Assembly: GCF_000331225.1 (NCBI RefSeq)
Contig: NZ_ANFY01000005.1
Location: 240,970 to 304,969, forward strand
From: Sandarakinorhabdus sp. AAP62
GTDB lineage: Bacteria > Pseudomonadota > Alphaproteobacteria > Sphingomonadales > Sphingomonadaceae
DNA: 64,000 bases
Direction of reading: 5' to 3'
The notes under the pieces are model-generated. The model had not been told where the DNA came from. It worked only from the letters and a program-made list of their open reading frames with translations, and searched no databases. Shown here in pieces: positions 1 to 8,272 of the stretch (the stretch's first letter is position 1; each line of letters begins with the position of its first letter). Position numbers and translations under genes: made by a program.

Positions 1-21
1 CGCGGGATCGGGCCGAGTAGC

Positions 22-558
22 TCAAGCCGGAGCGCGCAGCAGGCGCACCAGCGCCTTGCCGAAGCGGCGTTCGACGACGCGTTCCCAATCACAGCTCAGG
101 GGATCGGCCGCAGCCGTTTCGACGCTGATGAGTGCGCCCGGCGCGATCCAGCCGCGCTCGTGAAGGTGGATGAGCGCTGGATCGGCGAGGCCCAAGCCAT
201 AGGGCGGATCGAGGAACACCAAATGGAACGCGCGCGGGGCAGCGCCAAGGCTGGCAACCGGGCTTTGCCGCACGTCGCCAGCGGCGCCCAGCGCGGATAG
301 ATTGGCCTTGATCGCCTTCACGGCGGCCGCGTCATTGTCGATGAAGCAGCAACTGCCGGCGCCGCGCGACAATGCCTCGATGCCCAGCGCGCCGGTGCCG
401 GCGAACAGGTCGAGCACGTTCAGGTCTTCAAAGGTGCCGAGCCGGCTGGTGAGCATGGAGAAGACGGCTTCGCGGGCGCGGTCGCTGGTCGGACGGGTTG
501 ATTCGCCAGCGGGCGCTTTCAGGGCGCGGCCCCGCCATTTGCCCGATATCACACGCAT
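22..558 (-). CDS. rsmD: 16S rRNA (guanine966-N2)-methyltransferase RsmD
   Basis: Transfers a methyl group from S-adenosylmethionine to N2 of G966 of 16S rRNA during 30S assembly in the cytoplasm. The 178-residue protein has the usual family length. It shows the N-terminal MRVISGKWRGR segment, the SAM-binding motif LDLFAGTGALGIEALSRGA near residue 50, and the catalytic DPPYG motif near residue 117 that marks N2/N6 amino methyltransferases. The ATG overlaps the stop of the upstream pseudouridine synthase gene by one base (TGATG), so the two RNA-modification genes are probably co-transcribed and translationally coupled. Family and start are clear; the exact target base is taken from the family. 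Confidence 0.95.
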   Translation of the reverse strand: MRVISGKWRGRALKAPAGESTRPTSDRAREAVFSMLTSRLGTFEDLNVLDLFAGTGALGIEALSRGAGSCCFIDNDAAAVKAIKANLSALGAAGDVRQSPVASLGAAPRAFHLVFLDPPYGLGLADPALIHLHERGWIAPGALISVETAAADPLSCDWERVVERRFGKALVRLLRAPA

Positions 559-1853
559 CAGCGTGGCTCTGTCCTTGCGGCCTTCAGCAACGCTTTCAGC
601 AGGGCCACATCGGATTCGGGAATTTCGTCGGCCATGCGCGGCGGCAGATCGTCGAGGCCGATCGGGCCATAGGCAACCCGGATCAGCCGGTTCACCTGCA
701 GTCCGACATGTTCGAGCACGCGGCGCACTTCGCGGTTCTTGCCCTCGCGGATGGTGACGATCAGCCAGAGATTATGGCCGGTCTTGCGCTCGATATCGGC
801 GAGGATGGAGCCATAGTGGATGCCATCGATGCTGACGCCATCGGCCAGCGCCTCCAGCGCCTGCTGCGTGACCTCGCCAAAGGCGCGGACGCGATAGACG
901 CGCGGCACCTGGCTGGACGGCAGCTCCAGCGCGCGCTTCAGCTCGCCATCGGTGGTGAGCAACAGCAGGCCTTCGGTGTTCATGTCGAGCCGGCCAACGG
1001 GGACAACGCGCGGCAAGCCGGGCGGCAATATGTCCATGATGGTCGGGCGACCGGCGGGATCGCGCGCGGCGGTGAGGAAGCCGGCAGGCTTGTGAAAGCG
1101 ATAGAGCTTGGCCGGCGCGATGCCGGCCACGGGTTCGCCATCAACGGTGACATTGGCCAGGCTGGTGATGTTGAGCGCCGGTGAGGTGAGCACTTCGCCA
1201 GCGATGGCGATGCGGCCTTCGGCAATCATCCGCTCGATATCGCGGCGCGAACCGACGCCGGCGCGGGCCAGTGCCTTGGCGATGCGTTGCGGCGCGACTT
1301 CGGTCTGGCGCACGGGCGCCGGGCTGCGCTTGAGGCGCGGTGGTTCGGCGCGCGGCGCCGGCTTGCCGGGGCCAGGGGTGGTGCGGGCAGGGCGCTCGCC
1401 GCGCTGTGGACGTTCGGCGCGGGGCGGACGATCTTGTTGGTCTGGTCGGGCACCTCTGGCCGGGCCTCCACTGCGTTGCGGGCGTTCAGTCCGGTCCGGG
1501 CGGCCACTACGTTGTGGACGTTCGCTGCGAATGGGGCGTTCGCTGGGAATGGGGCGCTCTGCGCGGGCGGGGCGTTCGGAACGGGCCGGGCGCTCATCGG
1601 TTTCGGCGCGCTCGCGGCGGTCGCTCCAGCCCGCAGCGCGCTGGTCACGGCGCGATGGCGGCGGGGCGCCAGGCGGGCGTTGGCCAGTCGGACGTTGGCC
1701 AGGCGGACGGGGGCCAGGCGGACGGGGGCCAGAGCGGTCGGGGGCGCGATGACCAGTCTTGGGACCAGTGGAGCCGGTAGGGCGTTTACCGCCAGTTGGT
1801 TTGCGGGGTGGTCGCATCGGGCTTCCCATGCGGCCGGGCCGAATGATTGTCAA
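558..1853 (-). CDS. rluB: RluB/RsuA-family rRNA pseudouridine synthase with long basic N-terminal extension
   Basis: Converts a specific uridine of rRNA to pseudouridine. The enzyme part is the C-terminal half: an S4 RNA-binding domain (RIAKALARAGVGSRRDIERM) and then the RsuA-family catalytic motif VGRLDMNTEGLLLLTTDGEL with the nucleophilic Asp. The first roughly 190 of 431 residues are low-complexity, rich in Arg, Pro and Glu, with short tandem units of the RPxRSERP type. Such tails are seen in some alphaproteobacterial members and probably bind RNA non-specifically. The GC-rich repeats create many spurious overlapping frames. The start at 1853 is the furthest upstream; an internal Met ten residues on is possible. 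RluB versus RluE or RsuA cannot be settled by eye. Confidence 0.88.
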   Translation of the reverse strand: MTIIRPGRMGSPMRPPRKPTGGKRPTGSTGPKTGHRAPDRSGPRPPGPRPPGQRPTGQRPPGAPPPSRRDQRAAGWSDRRERAETDERPARSERPARAERPIPSERPIRSERPQRSGRPDRTERPQRSGGPARGARPDQQDRPPRAERPQRGERPARTTPGPGKPAPRAEPPRLKRSPAPVRQTEVAPQRIAKALARAGVGSRRDIERMIAEGRIAIAGEVLTSPALNITSLANVTVDGEPVAGIAPAKLYRFHKPAGFLTAARDPAGRPTIMDILPPGLPRVVPVGRLDMNTEGLLLLTTDGELKRALELPSSQVPRVYRVRAFGEVTQQALEALADGVSIDGIHYGSILADIERKTGHNLWLIVTIREGKNREVRRVLEHVGLQVNRLIRVAYGPIGLDDLPPRMADEIPESDVALLKALLKAARTEPR

Positions 1854-1960
1854 AAAGAGAAGGCGCCGGAAGTTGTGATGCTGGCCTGCTTGCGAAGCCT
1901 GTTTCTTTTTGCCATCGCCCGTTGCCCTGCGCCGCGCCTTGCGCTAACCGGCGCGCCTGT

Positions 1961-2045
1961 GCCCCTGTGGTGAAATTGGTAGACGCGCTCGACTCAAAAT
2001 CGAGTGGAGAAATCCGTGCTGGTTCGAGTCCGGCCAGGGGCACCA
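1961..2045 (+). tRNA. tRNA-Leu (anticodon CAA)
   Basis: A complete class II tRNA. The acceptor strand GCCCCTG (1961-1967) pairs with CAGGGGC (2035-2041), followed by discriminator A and an encoded CCA. The anticodon stem CTCGA/TCGAG encloses the loop CTCAAAA, giving anticodon CAA for leucine TTG codons. The long variable arm follows and the T loop reads GTTCGAGTC. It is transcribed divergently from the rluB/rsmD pair. Confidence 0.95.
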
Positions 2046-2407
2046 CCTCCCTGCAATGCGCAGCGGCCCGCCAGGCGGGGACTACAGGTTGAGTTTGACG
2101 CCGGTTTGTCCGGTTGCACCGCTTAGCCGGTGCTCGGGCCGGCCATGAGACCGGCAGCTCGAAAGTGCCGGCAGTTGTCAGATGATTGGCTGGTTTGCCT
2201 AAGCGAACTTGCATGCGGCGAGAGCGCGAAGACCGCGAAGGGCTGATTTCGCGTTCCGGACGGGCATCACCTCACCTGACCGCCACGGGCGGCGCTTTTG
2301 CTGGTCTGAATCGTACTCGGCACGGCCGAACCGATGGGCGGTTGCATCCCGGGCGCGGGACAATCGCCATCTCCGCAATCGTCGAGCATTGAGCAAAGCG
2401 GCTGGGG
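2046..2407. other. non-coding stretch between tRNA-Leu and the hydroxylase operon promoter
   Basis: About 360 bases with no convincing gene. Short open frames exist on both strands but none has a ribosome binding site, recognisable motif or typical codon bias. The segment near 2100-2180 contains several short imperfect GCCGG palindromes. The promoter of the downstream operon begins at 2408. Confidence 0.5.
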
Positions 2408-2435
2408 TTGACTGTACGATCGTACTGTTTATCAT
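2408..2435 (+). promoter_or_regulatory. promoter of the molybdenum hydroxylase operon
   Basis: TTGACT (2408-2413) and TATCAT (2430-2435) are separated by 16 bases and form a good sigma-70 type promoter. The spacer is almost entirely filled by the palindromic operator at 2411-2428, so a bound repressor would block RNA polymerase. A transcript starting near 2442 would have a leader of about 30 nt before the GTG at 2471. Confidence 0.7.
2411..2428. promoter_or_regulatory. TetR-type operator, site 1
   Basis: The palindrome reads ACTGTACGATCGTACTGT, with a perfect 12-bp core GTACGATCGTAC at 2414-2425. Near-identical sites occur at 8177-8194 and 16862-16879, each in a promoter region. The only TetR-family gene in the catabolic region lies at 10538-11191 and is the probable ligand-responsive repressor. 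Binding is inferred, not shown. Confidence 0.75.
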
Positions 2436-2470
2436 GGCCGAGGTATCCGGTGCTTCGGTTTGGGGTAAAC

Positions 2471-4810
2471 GTGGGAGCAAAATTCGGCATTGGGCAGGCG
2501 GTGCGTCGCGCCGAGGACCGCAGGTTCGTTGCCGGATCCGGGCGGTATGTCGGCGATATCGTGCTGCCCGGGATGGCGCATGCCGTCGTTGTCTATTCGC
2601 AGCATGCGCACGGCATGATCCGTTCCATCGACACGTCCCGCGCCAGCGCCATGCCGGGTGTGATCGCAGTGCTGACGGGGGCCGATGCGGTTGCCGACGG
2701 AATCGGCGGACTGCCGCCCTATTTCATGCCCGCCGACAGCGGCGGGCCGCCGGGTTACCGGACCATCCGCCCGATCCTGGTTGCAGACCGGGTTCGCTGC
2801 ATCGGCGACCGCATTGCCGTCGTGATCGCCGAGAGCGAACGCCAGGCTCGTGACGCTGCCGCCGCGATCGATGTCGACATCGCGCCGCTGCCGGCAGTCG
2901 TGTCGCCGGATGCTGCGGCGGCTCCCGGGGCGCCGCTCGTCTGGGATGACTGCCCCGGAAACGCCTGTTTCACCTTGGCGTTCGGCGATGTCGCCGCAAC
3001 CGAGGCGGCGTTTGCGCGTGCCGCCCACGTGGTGGCACTGACCATCCACAACAATCGCATCAGCGCCAACTCGATCGAGCCGCGCTGTGCTGTGGGGTGC
3101 TTTGATCCGGCGACCGCTGGGTTCGTGCTGCACACGAGTTCGCAAAATCCGCATGGCGTCCGCAAAGTGCTGGCGCAATCGGTGCTGCATGTGCCCGAGA
3201 ATGACATCCGGGTGATCTCGCCGGATGTTGGTGGCGGCTTCGGGATGAAGGCCGATGCCTACCCCGAGGATGCGATCGTGCTTTGGGCAGCGCGGCGGCT
3301 CGGCCGCCCGGTCAAATGGGTCGGCACGCGGTCAGAGGCCCTGATGGGTGACAATCATGGCCGCGATCAGACAGCTGATGCGGCGCTGGCCCTTGATGAA
3401 CATGGCCGGGCGCTCGGTTTGCGGCTCACCGCGCGTCATGCCCTCGGCGCCTATGTTGCGTCGGCCACCGTGGCGCCGATTACCTTTGCAATGCGGATGC
3501 TGCCGGGCGTGTACGATATTCCGGCTGTTGCGGTGCGAACCACGGCAACCTTTACCAACTGTTCGCCGACAGGCCCCTATCGCGGTGCTGGCCGGCCCGA
3601 GGCATGTTTTGCGCTTGAACGCCTTATGGACATGGCGGCGCGCGCCATCGGGATCGATCGCGTCGATATCCGCCGGCGCAACCTCATTAGTGCCGACCAG
3701 ATGCCGTACACCACCGCTGTTGGCGTGACGTACGACTCGGGCGATTTTGGCGCGATGATGGACCGCTGCCTCAGCCTTGCGGACTGGTCGGGCTTTCCCG
3801 AGCGGCAGCGGCAGACCGAGGCGAAGGGTTGGCTGCGGGGCCGCGCCGTGACCAGCTACCTCGAAAGCGCCGGGGTGTTCAACGATCGCATGGAACTCCG
3901 CTTCGACCCCGAAGGCAATGTCACGATCCTGGCCGGAACCCATTCGCACGGCCAGGGCCATGCCACCGTCTTTCCGCAGCTCATCCACGAATGGCTCGGT
4001 CTTCCCTACGACAAGATCAAGTATATCCAGGGTGATACCGACAAGGTGGCCTTTGGGCGCGGCACCTATGCGGCGCGCAGCTCGATGCTGGCCGGGACCG
4101 CGCTTCATGCGGCAGCGCAAGATGCCATCGCCAAGGGCCGAACGATGGCCGCGCAGCTGCTCGATGCCGATATCGACGACATCATGTTTGCCGATGGGCA
4201 ATACAGCGTTGGCCAAGGCAACCGCACCATCGGCTTTGCTGATGTCGTCAAGGCCTTCTATCGACCGATCGGGGTGCCCGGCGGCCTGTCGCTTGGCCTC
4301 ACCACCATCGGAACGGCGGGCGGCCAAAGCCCCAACTTCCCCAACGGCGCCCATGTTTGCGAAGTCGAGGTCGATCCTGCCACCGGCGCGATCCATATCG
4401 ACCGCTATGTGGTGGTTGATGACGTCGGGCGCATTCTCAACCCGATGATCTGCGAAGGCCAGATTGTTGGAGGCATCGCCCAGGGACTTGGGCAGGCGCT
4501 GTTGGAAGCGATCGTCTATGATCCCGACAGCGGCCAATTGTTGAGCGGCAGTTTCAGTGACTATGGCATGCCCCGTCCCGATACCATGCCCTTGCATATC
4601 GAGTCGGAACTGGCCGAAATTCCTTGCAAGACCAATGTTCTGGGCGTGAAGGGGGTGGGCGAGTCCGGAACAATCGCCGCCCCGCCAACCCTGGTTAACG
4701 CGGTCCTTGATGCGCTCTGGCCGCTTGGCGTGACCGATATCGCCATGCCGCTGACGCCAGCCCGAGTCTGGACCGCGATTGATCAAGCCAGCAAGCGAGG
4801 CGCAGCATGA
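2471..4810 (+). CDS. molybdenum hydroxylase large (catalytic) subunit, CoxL-like form II
   Basis: Large molybdopterin-cytosine-dinucleotide subunit of a three-subunit aerobic hydroxylase that inserts water-derived oxygen into a substrate C-H bond. The protein begins with GIGQAVRRAEDRRFVAGSGR, typical of the family, and has SPDVGGGFGMK in the first Mo-cofactor domain and VKGVGESG with the catalytic Glu near the C terminus. The active-site loop reads PYRGAGR (about residues 369-375), the form II signature, rather than the AYRCSFR loop of true CO dehydrogenase, so CO is unlikely to be the substrate. The GTG start at 2471 is chosen because GGGG sits 5 nt upstream and the earlier in-frame TTG at 2408 is the -35 box. 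Length is 779 aa. The stop overlaps the next gene by 4 nt. Confidence 0.88.
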   Translation: MGAKFGIGQAVRRAEDRRFVAGSGRYVGDIVLPGMAHAVVVYSQHAHGMIRSIDTSRASAMPGVIAVLTGADAVADGIGGLPPYFMPADSGGPPGYRTIRPILVADRVRCIGDRIAVVIAESERQARDAAAAIDVDIAPLPAVVSPDAAAAPGAPLVWDDCPGNACFTLAFGDVAATEAAFARAAHVVALTIHNNRISANSIEPRCAVGCFDPATAGFVLHTSSQNPHGVRKVLAQSVLHVPENDIRVISPDVGGGFGMKADAYPEDAIVLWAARRLGRPVKWVGTRSEALMGDNHGRDQTADAALALDEHGRALGLRLTARHALGAYVASATVAPITFAMRMLPGVYDIPAVAVRTTATFTNCSPTGPYRGAGRPEACFALERLMDMAARAIGIDRVDIRRRNLISADQMPYTTAVGVTYDSGDFGAMMDRCLSLADWSGFPERQRQTEAKGWLRGRAVTSYLESAGVFNDRMELRFDPEGNVTILAGTHSHGQGHATVFPQLIHEWLGLPYDKIKYIQGDTDKVAFGRGTYAARSSMLAGTALHAAAQDAIAKGRTMAAQLLDADIDDIMFADGQYSVGQGNRTIGFADVVKAFYRPIGVPGGLSLGLTTIGTAGGQSPNFPNGAHVCEVEVDPATGAIHIDRYVVVDDVGRILNPMICEGQIVGGIAQGLGQALLEAIVYDPDSGQLLSGSFSDYGMPRPDTMPLHIESELAEIPCKTNVLGVKGVGESGTIAAPPTLVNAVLDALWPLGVTDIAMPLTPARVWTAIDQASKRGAA

Positions 4811-5471
4811 AGATGACCGGCGAGTATCGGATCGCCGCCCCACGCAACCGCGTGTGGGATGCGATCAACGATCCCGAAATCCTGCAGCACTGCATTCCCG
4901 GATGCGAGGCCATCACCCGCAACACGCCGACCAACTGGACCGCGCGTGTCACGGCGAAGGTGGGGCCGGTGAAGGCGCGGTTCCAGGGCAATATCCGGCT
5001 GGAGGATCTCGATCCGCCCAGCAGCTGCCGCATCGTCGGGGAGGGCAGCGGCGGTGCGGCCGGTTTCGCGCGCGGTGAAGCGACCGTGCAGCTTGATGCC
5101 GATGGCACCGATGCCACCGTGCTGCGTTACACCGCACAGGCGCAGGTCGGTGGCAAGTTGGCTCAGATTGGATCGCGGCTGATCGATAGTTTTGCGCAGC
5201 GCTATGCCGATGATTTCTTCGCACAGCTTGCGGCAATCCTTGGCGGCGAGAGGGATCTGGCTGTCGCCGCTGCTGTGCAACCGGAGGCGCCGGCTCCATC
5301 CGCGCCGCACGTGCCTGCCGATGCTGAACCAGGCGCCGCGGTCACTCGGGATGATCGGCCCGATGCCAGTTTCCCCGCGTCTGCCGCAAAGCGCTTCGAC
5401 AGCCAGAGCTTCACCATCGTCGTGCTGTCACTGCTGCTGGTGTTCATGACCGTCATGTACGCGTTGAAGCC

Positions 5472-5475
<4 letters not shown>
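4807..5475 (+). CDS. CoxG-like SRPBCC protein with C-terminal membrane anchor
   Basis: A CoxG-family protein, 222 aa. CoxG of carboxydotrophs helps recruit the hydroxylase to the membrane and binds quinone-like ligands, so a similar link between this hydroxylase and the respiratory chain is inferred. Residues 1-150 match the SRPBCC fold of the family ([20 protein letters not shown], then PGCEAI). A Pro/Ala-rich linker of about 50 residues follows, and a single membrane helix (about 197-220, [16 protein letters not shown]) ends the protein. It overlaps coxL-like and coxS-like neighbours by 4 nt each, placing it inside the operon between the large and small subunits. Confidence 0.82.
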
Positions 5476-5944
<469 letters not shown>

Positions 5945-5948
<4 letters not shown>

Positions 5949-6736
5949 CTCCCTTCGTCTATCATCGGCCGACGCAGCTTGCCGACGCGCTGGCGCTGCT
6001 GCGCGATGAGCAGGCGCGTCCGATTGCGGGCGGCATGACGCTGATCCCCACGCTCAAGCAGGGCCTTGCCCAGCCGGCGGCGCTGGTCGACCTCGCGGGC
6101 ATCGATGTGCTCTACGGCATCAGGCTGGCAGACGGCGTGATCGAGATCGGCGCGATGACACGCCATTATGATGTTGCCACGTCACCGCTCGTCATCGCGC
6201 ACCTGCCCGGACTTGCCGACCTGGCGGGGCAGATCGGCGACCTCCAGGTGCGCAATCGCGGCACCATCGGGGGATCGGTAGCCAATAATGATCCCGCCGC
6301 CGACTATCCGGCTGCCGTGCTGGCGCTTTGTGCCGAAGTCGTGACCGACCGGCGTTCGATATCCGCCGACGCGTTTTTCACCGGAATGTTCGAGACAGCG
6401 TTGGAACCGGGCGAAATCGTGACAGCCGTGCGGTTCCCGGCGCCGCGCCGCTGTGCCTATGCCAAATTCGCCAATCCGGTTTCCGGCTATGCGCTGGCGG
6501 GGGTGTTCGTGGGCGTGCACGCCGAGGGCACGCGCGTGGCCGTGACCGGTGCCGGACCTTGCGTGTTTCGCGCCAGCGCCATCGAAGCCGTGCTGGCCCG
6601 CGATCCTGCCGCCGCCAGCTTTGATGCCGCGCTGCTGGGGCCCGACGGCCTCGCCAGCGACCTGCATGCCTCCGCCGCGTATCGCGCCCAATTGGCGCGG
6701 GTGCTGGCCGCCCGCGCAGTCGCCCGCCTGACATGA
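5945..6736 (+). CDS. molybdenum hydroxylase FAD subunit, CoxM-like
   Basis: FAD-binding medium subunit of the hydroxylase, 263 aa. The two FAD-contact motifs are recognisable: IAGGMTLIP near residue 32 (family AGGTDLiP) and [17 protein letters not shown] near residue 108. The start is taken as TTG at 5945, which overlaps the 2Fe-2S subunit stop by 4 nt (TTGA) and gives the family N terminus [17 protein letters not shown] longer reading frame upstream would overlap the small subunit by 70 bases and adds an Arg-rich, non-family sequence. Its own stop overlaps the monooxygenase ATG. Confidence 0.88.
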
Positions 6737-7860
6737 CGCCGCCTCTGCAATCGGTGCTGATCGTTGGGGGCGGCATTGCCGGAATGGCAACGGCGATCGA
6801 GCTGCGTCGGCGCGGTATCGCCGTCGATCTGATCGATCTCGATCCGCAATGGCGGGTCTATGGCGCCGGAATCACGATCACCGCGCCAACGCTTCGCGCC
6901 TTCGGCCAACTCGGCATCCTCGATGCGGTGCTGGAACGGGGCTATTCCGGCCGCGGCATCCGCATCTGCACGACCGACGGCACCCCGGTGGACGAGGTTT
7001 CCGATCCGGCAGAATTGGGGGTCGATGCGCCGGGCAGCGGCGGCATCATGCGTCCCGTGCTGCATCAGATCCTGTCGGAGCGGACCCGCGCCTCTGGCAC
7101 GGCGGTGCAGCTGGGGGTGACGGTGGATGCGCTCGCCAGCGATGAACTTGGGGTCGATGTGCGCTTCAGTGATGGTGGTCACGGGCGCTACGATCTCGTG
7201 ATCGGTGCAGACGGGCTGAATTCCAAGGTGCGCCGGCTGATTTTCCCGGAGGCACCGGTGCCCGAATACACGGGGCAGACGATCTGGCGGCTGTTTGCCG
7301 ACCGCCCGCCCGAAATTGACCGGCGGCATTTCTTCCTCGGCGGGCCGGTGAAGATCGGCGTGGCGCCGGTGTCACAGCAGAGCCTCTATCTGTTCCTTCT
7401 GGAAAACACGCCGCGGCGGCCGATCATGCCTGACGCGGAGCTTGCCGCTGAAATGGCGCGGCTGATGGCGGGATATGGCGGCATTGTCGGTCGGTTGCGG
7501 GACGGGCTGGGGCCCCAGTCTCCGATCATCATGCGGCCGCTCGAAGCGTTTCTGCTGCCGGCCCCCTGGTATCGGGGCCGCGTGCTGCTGATCGGTGATG
7601 CAGCCCACCCCACCACGCCGCAGCTCGCTTCGGGGGCGGGTATGGCGGTTGAGGATGCCATCGTGCTGGGGCAACAGATCGATACCGCCGACAATGTTGC
7701 GGCCGCATTGGCGGGCTTCATGGCGCGGCGTGCAGCGCGCTGCCAGCTCGTGGTCGAAAACTCGCTGGCCATCGGTAGGCTCGAGCAGGCTGGTGCCCCG
7801 CCAACCGAGCAGACCCGCCTGGTCGCTCAATCCCTGGCGGTGCTGGCGCAACCGATCTGA
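6733..7860 (+). CDS. FAD-dependent aromatic monooxygenase (UbiH/salicylate hydroxylase type)
   Basis: Class A flavoprotein monooxygenase, 375 aa, that would hydroxylate an aromatic ring using NAD(P)H and O2. The dinucleotide-binding motif VGGGIAGMATAIELRRRG lies at the N terminus, a second FAD/NAD motif DLVIGADGLNSKVR near residue 155, and the GD motif LIGDAAHPTTPQLASGAG near residue 290. It is the last gene of the hydroxylase operon, joined by ATGA overlap. Hydroxylation by the Mo enzyme followed by this enzyme resembles the order of steps in nicotinate, picolinate and hydroxypyridine catabolism. The substrate cannot be read from sequence. Confidence 0.87.
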   Translation: MTPPLQSVLIVGGGIAGMATAIELRRRGIAVDLIDLDPQWRVYGAGITITAPTLRAFGQLGILDAVLERGYSGRGIRICTTDGTPVDEVSDPAELGVDAPGSGGIMRPVLHQILSERTRASGTAVQLGVTVDALASDELGVDVRFSDGGHGRYDLVIGADGLNSKVRRLIFPEAPVPEYTGQTIWRLFADRPPEIDRRHFFLGGPVKIGVAPVSQQSLYLFLLENTPRRPIMPDAELAAEMARLMAGYGGIVGRLRDGLGPQSPIIMRPLEAFLLPAPWYRGRVLLIGDAAHPTTPQLASGAGMAVEDAIVLGQQIDTADNVAAALAGFMARRAARCQLVVENSLAIGRLEQAGAPPTEQTRLVAQSLAVLAQPI

Positions 7861-7878
7861 CAGTCAGGCTGAACGCCT

Positions 7879-8060
7879 GGGCCGTGAACTCATAAATGGT
7901 TGGGGTCGGGATCGTCCGGAGAAGCGCTTTTGCCCACTGGCCGCGTCGTGTCGTCGGTTGCGATGCCCAGAGTCCTTTTGGGCATCGCGCCCTCCTAACT
8001 CCTTTCCAGTGAACAAAATCACCATCGTCACGACCCCAACCACTTATGAGTTCACGGCCC
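7879..8060. mobile_element. MITE-like 182-bp inverted-repeat element
   Basis: The ends are 30-bp inverted repeats: GGGCCGTGAACTCATAA... at 7879-7908 and its complement at 8031-8060, with one mismatch. Pairing continues inward imperfectly (for example around 7921-7940 against 8004-8021), and a perfect 10-bp hairpin with loop GAGTCCTTTT sits near the centre (GCGATGCCCA from 7960). The element contains no gene. It lies between the monooxygenase stop and the receptor promoter. A non-autonomous transposon is the simplest reading. The matching autonomous element is not in this window and no clear target duplication was seen. Confidence 0.6.
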
Positions 8061-8176
8061 AATTTGGCGGTGTCTTGAGCAGGCATCTTCGGAGATATGC
8101 GCTTTAAGCGTTATGATTCAGATAGTTACAGTTCCTTGAAAACAGCCCCTTGACATACCGGATAGATGTGCAAATT

Positions 8177-8194
8177 CCTGTACGATCGTACGGT
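8177..8194. promoter_or_regulatory. TetR-type operator, site 2, before the TonB-dependent receptor
   Basis: The sequence CCTGTACGATCGTACGGT has the same perfect 12-bp core GTACGATCGTAC (8180-8191) as site 1. A good -35 hexamer TTGACA lies at 8150-8155, but no convincing -10 is seen 16-18 bases on. The operator would cover the region just downstream of the -10 position. The receptor start codon is 79 bases downstream of the operator. Confidence 0.7.
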
Positions 8195-8272
8195 ATGTCT
8201 AATCATCGCAACAGGCAGTCCGGGTTTGGGTGATCGCCACATAAGCGCACCGGCATTTGGGAGGGGAACGTT

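Noticed and set aside
1108..1973. Long plus-strand frames opposite the rluB tail
   Set aside because: They are Arg/Ala/Gly-rich shadows of the repetitive GC-rich extension with no start signals.
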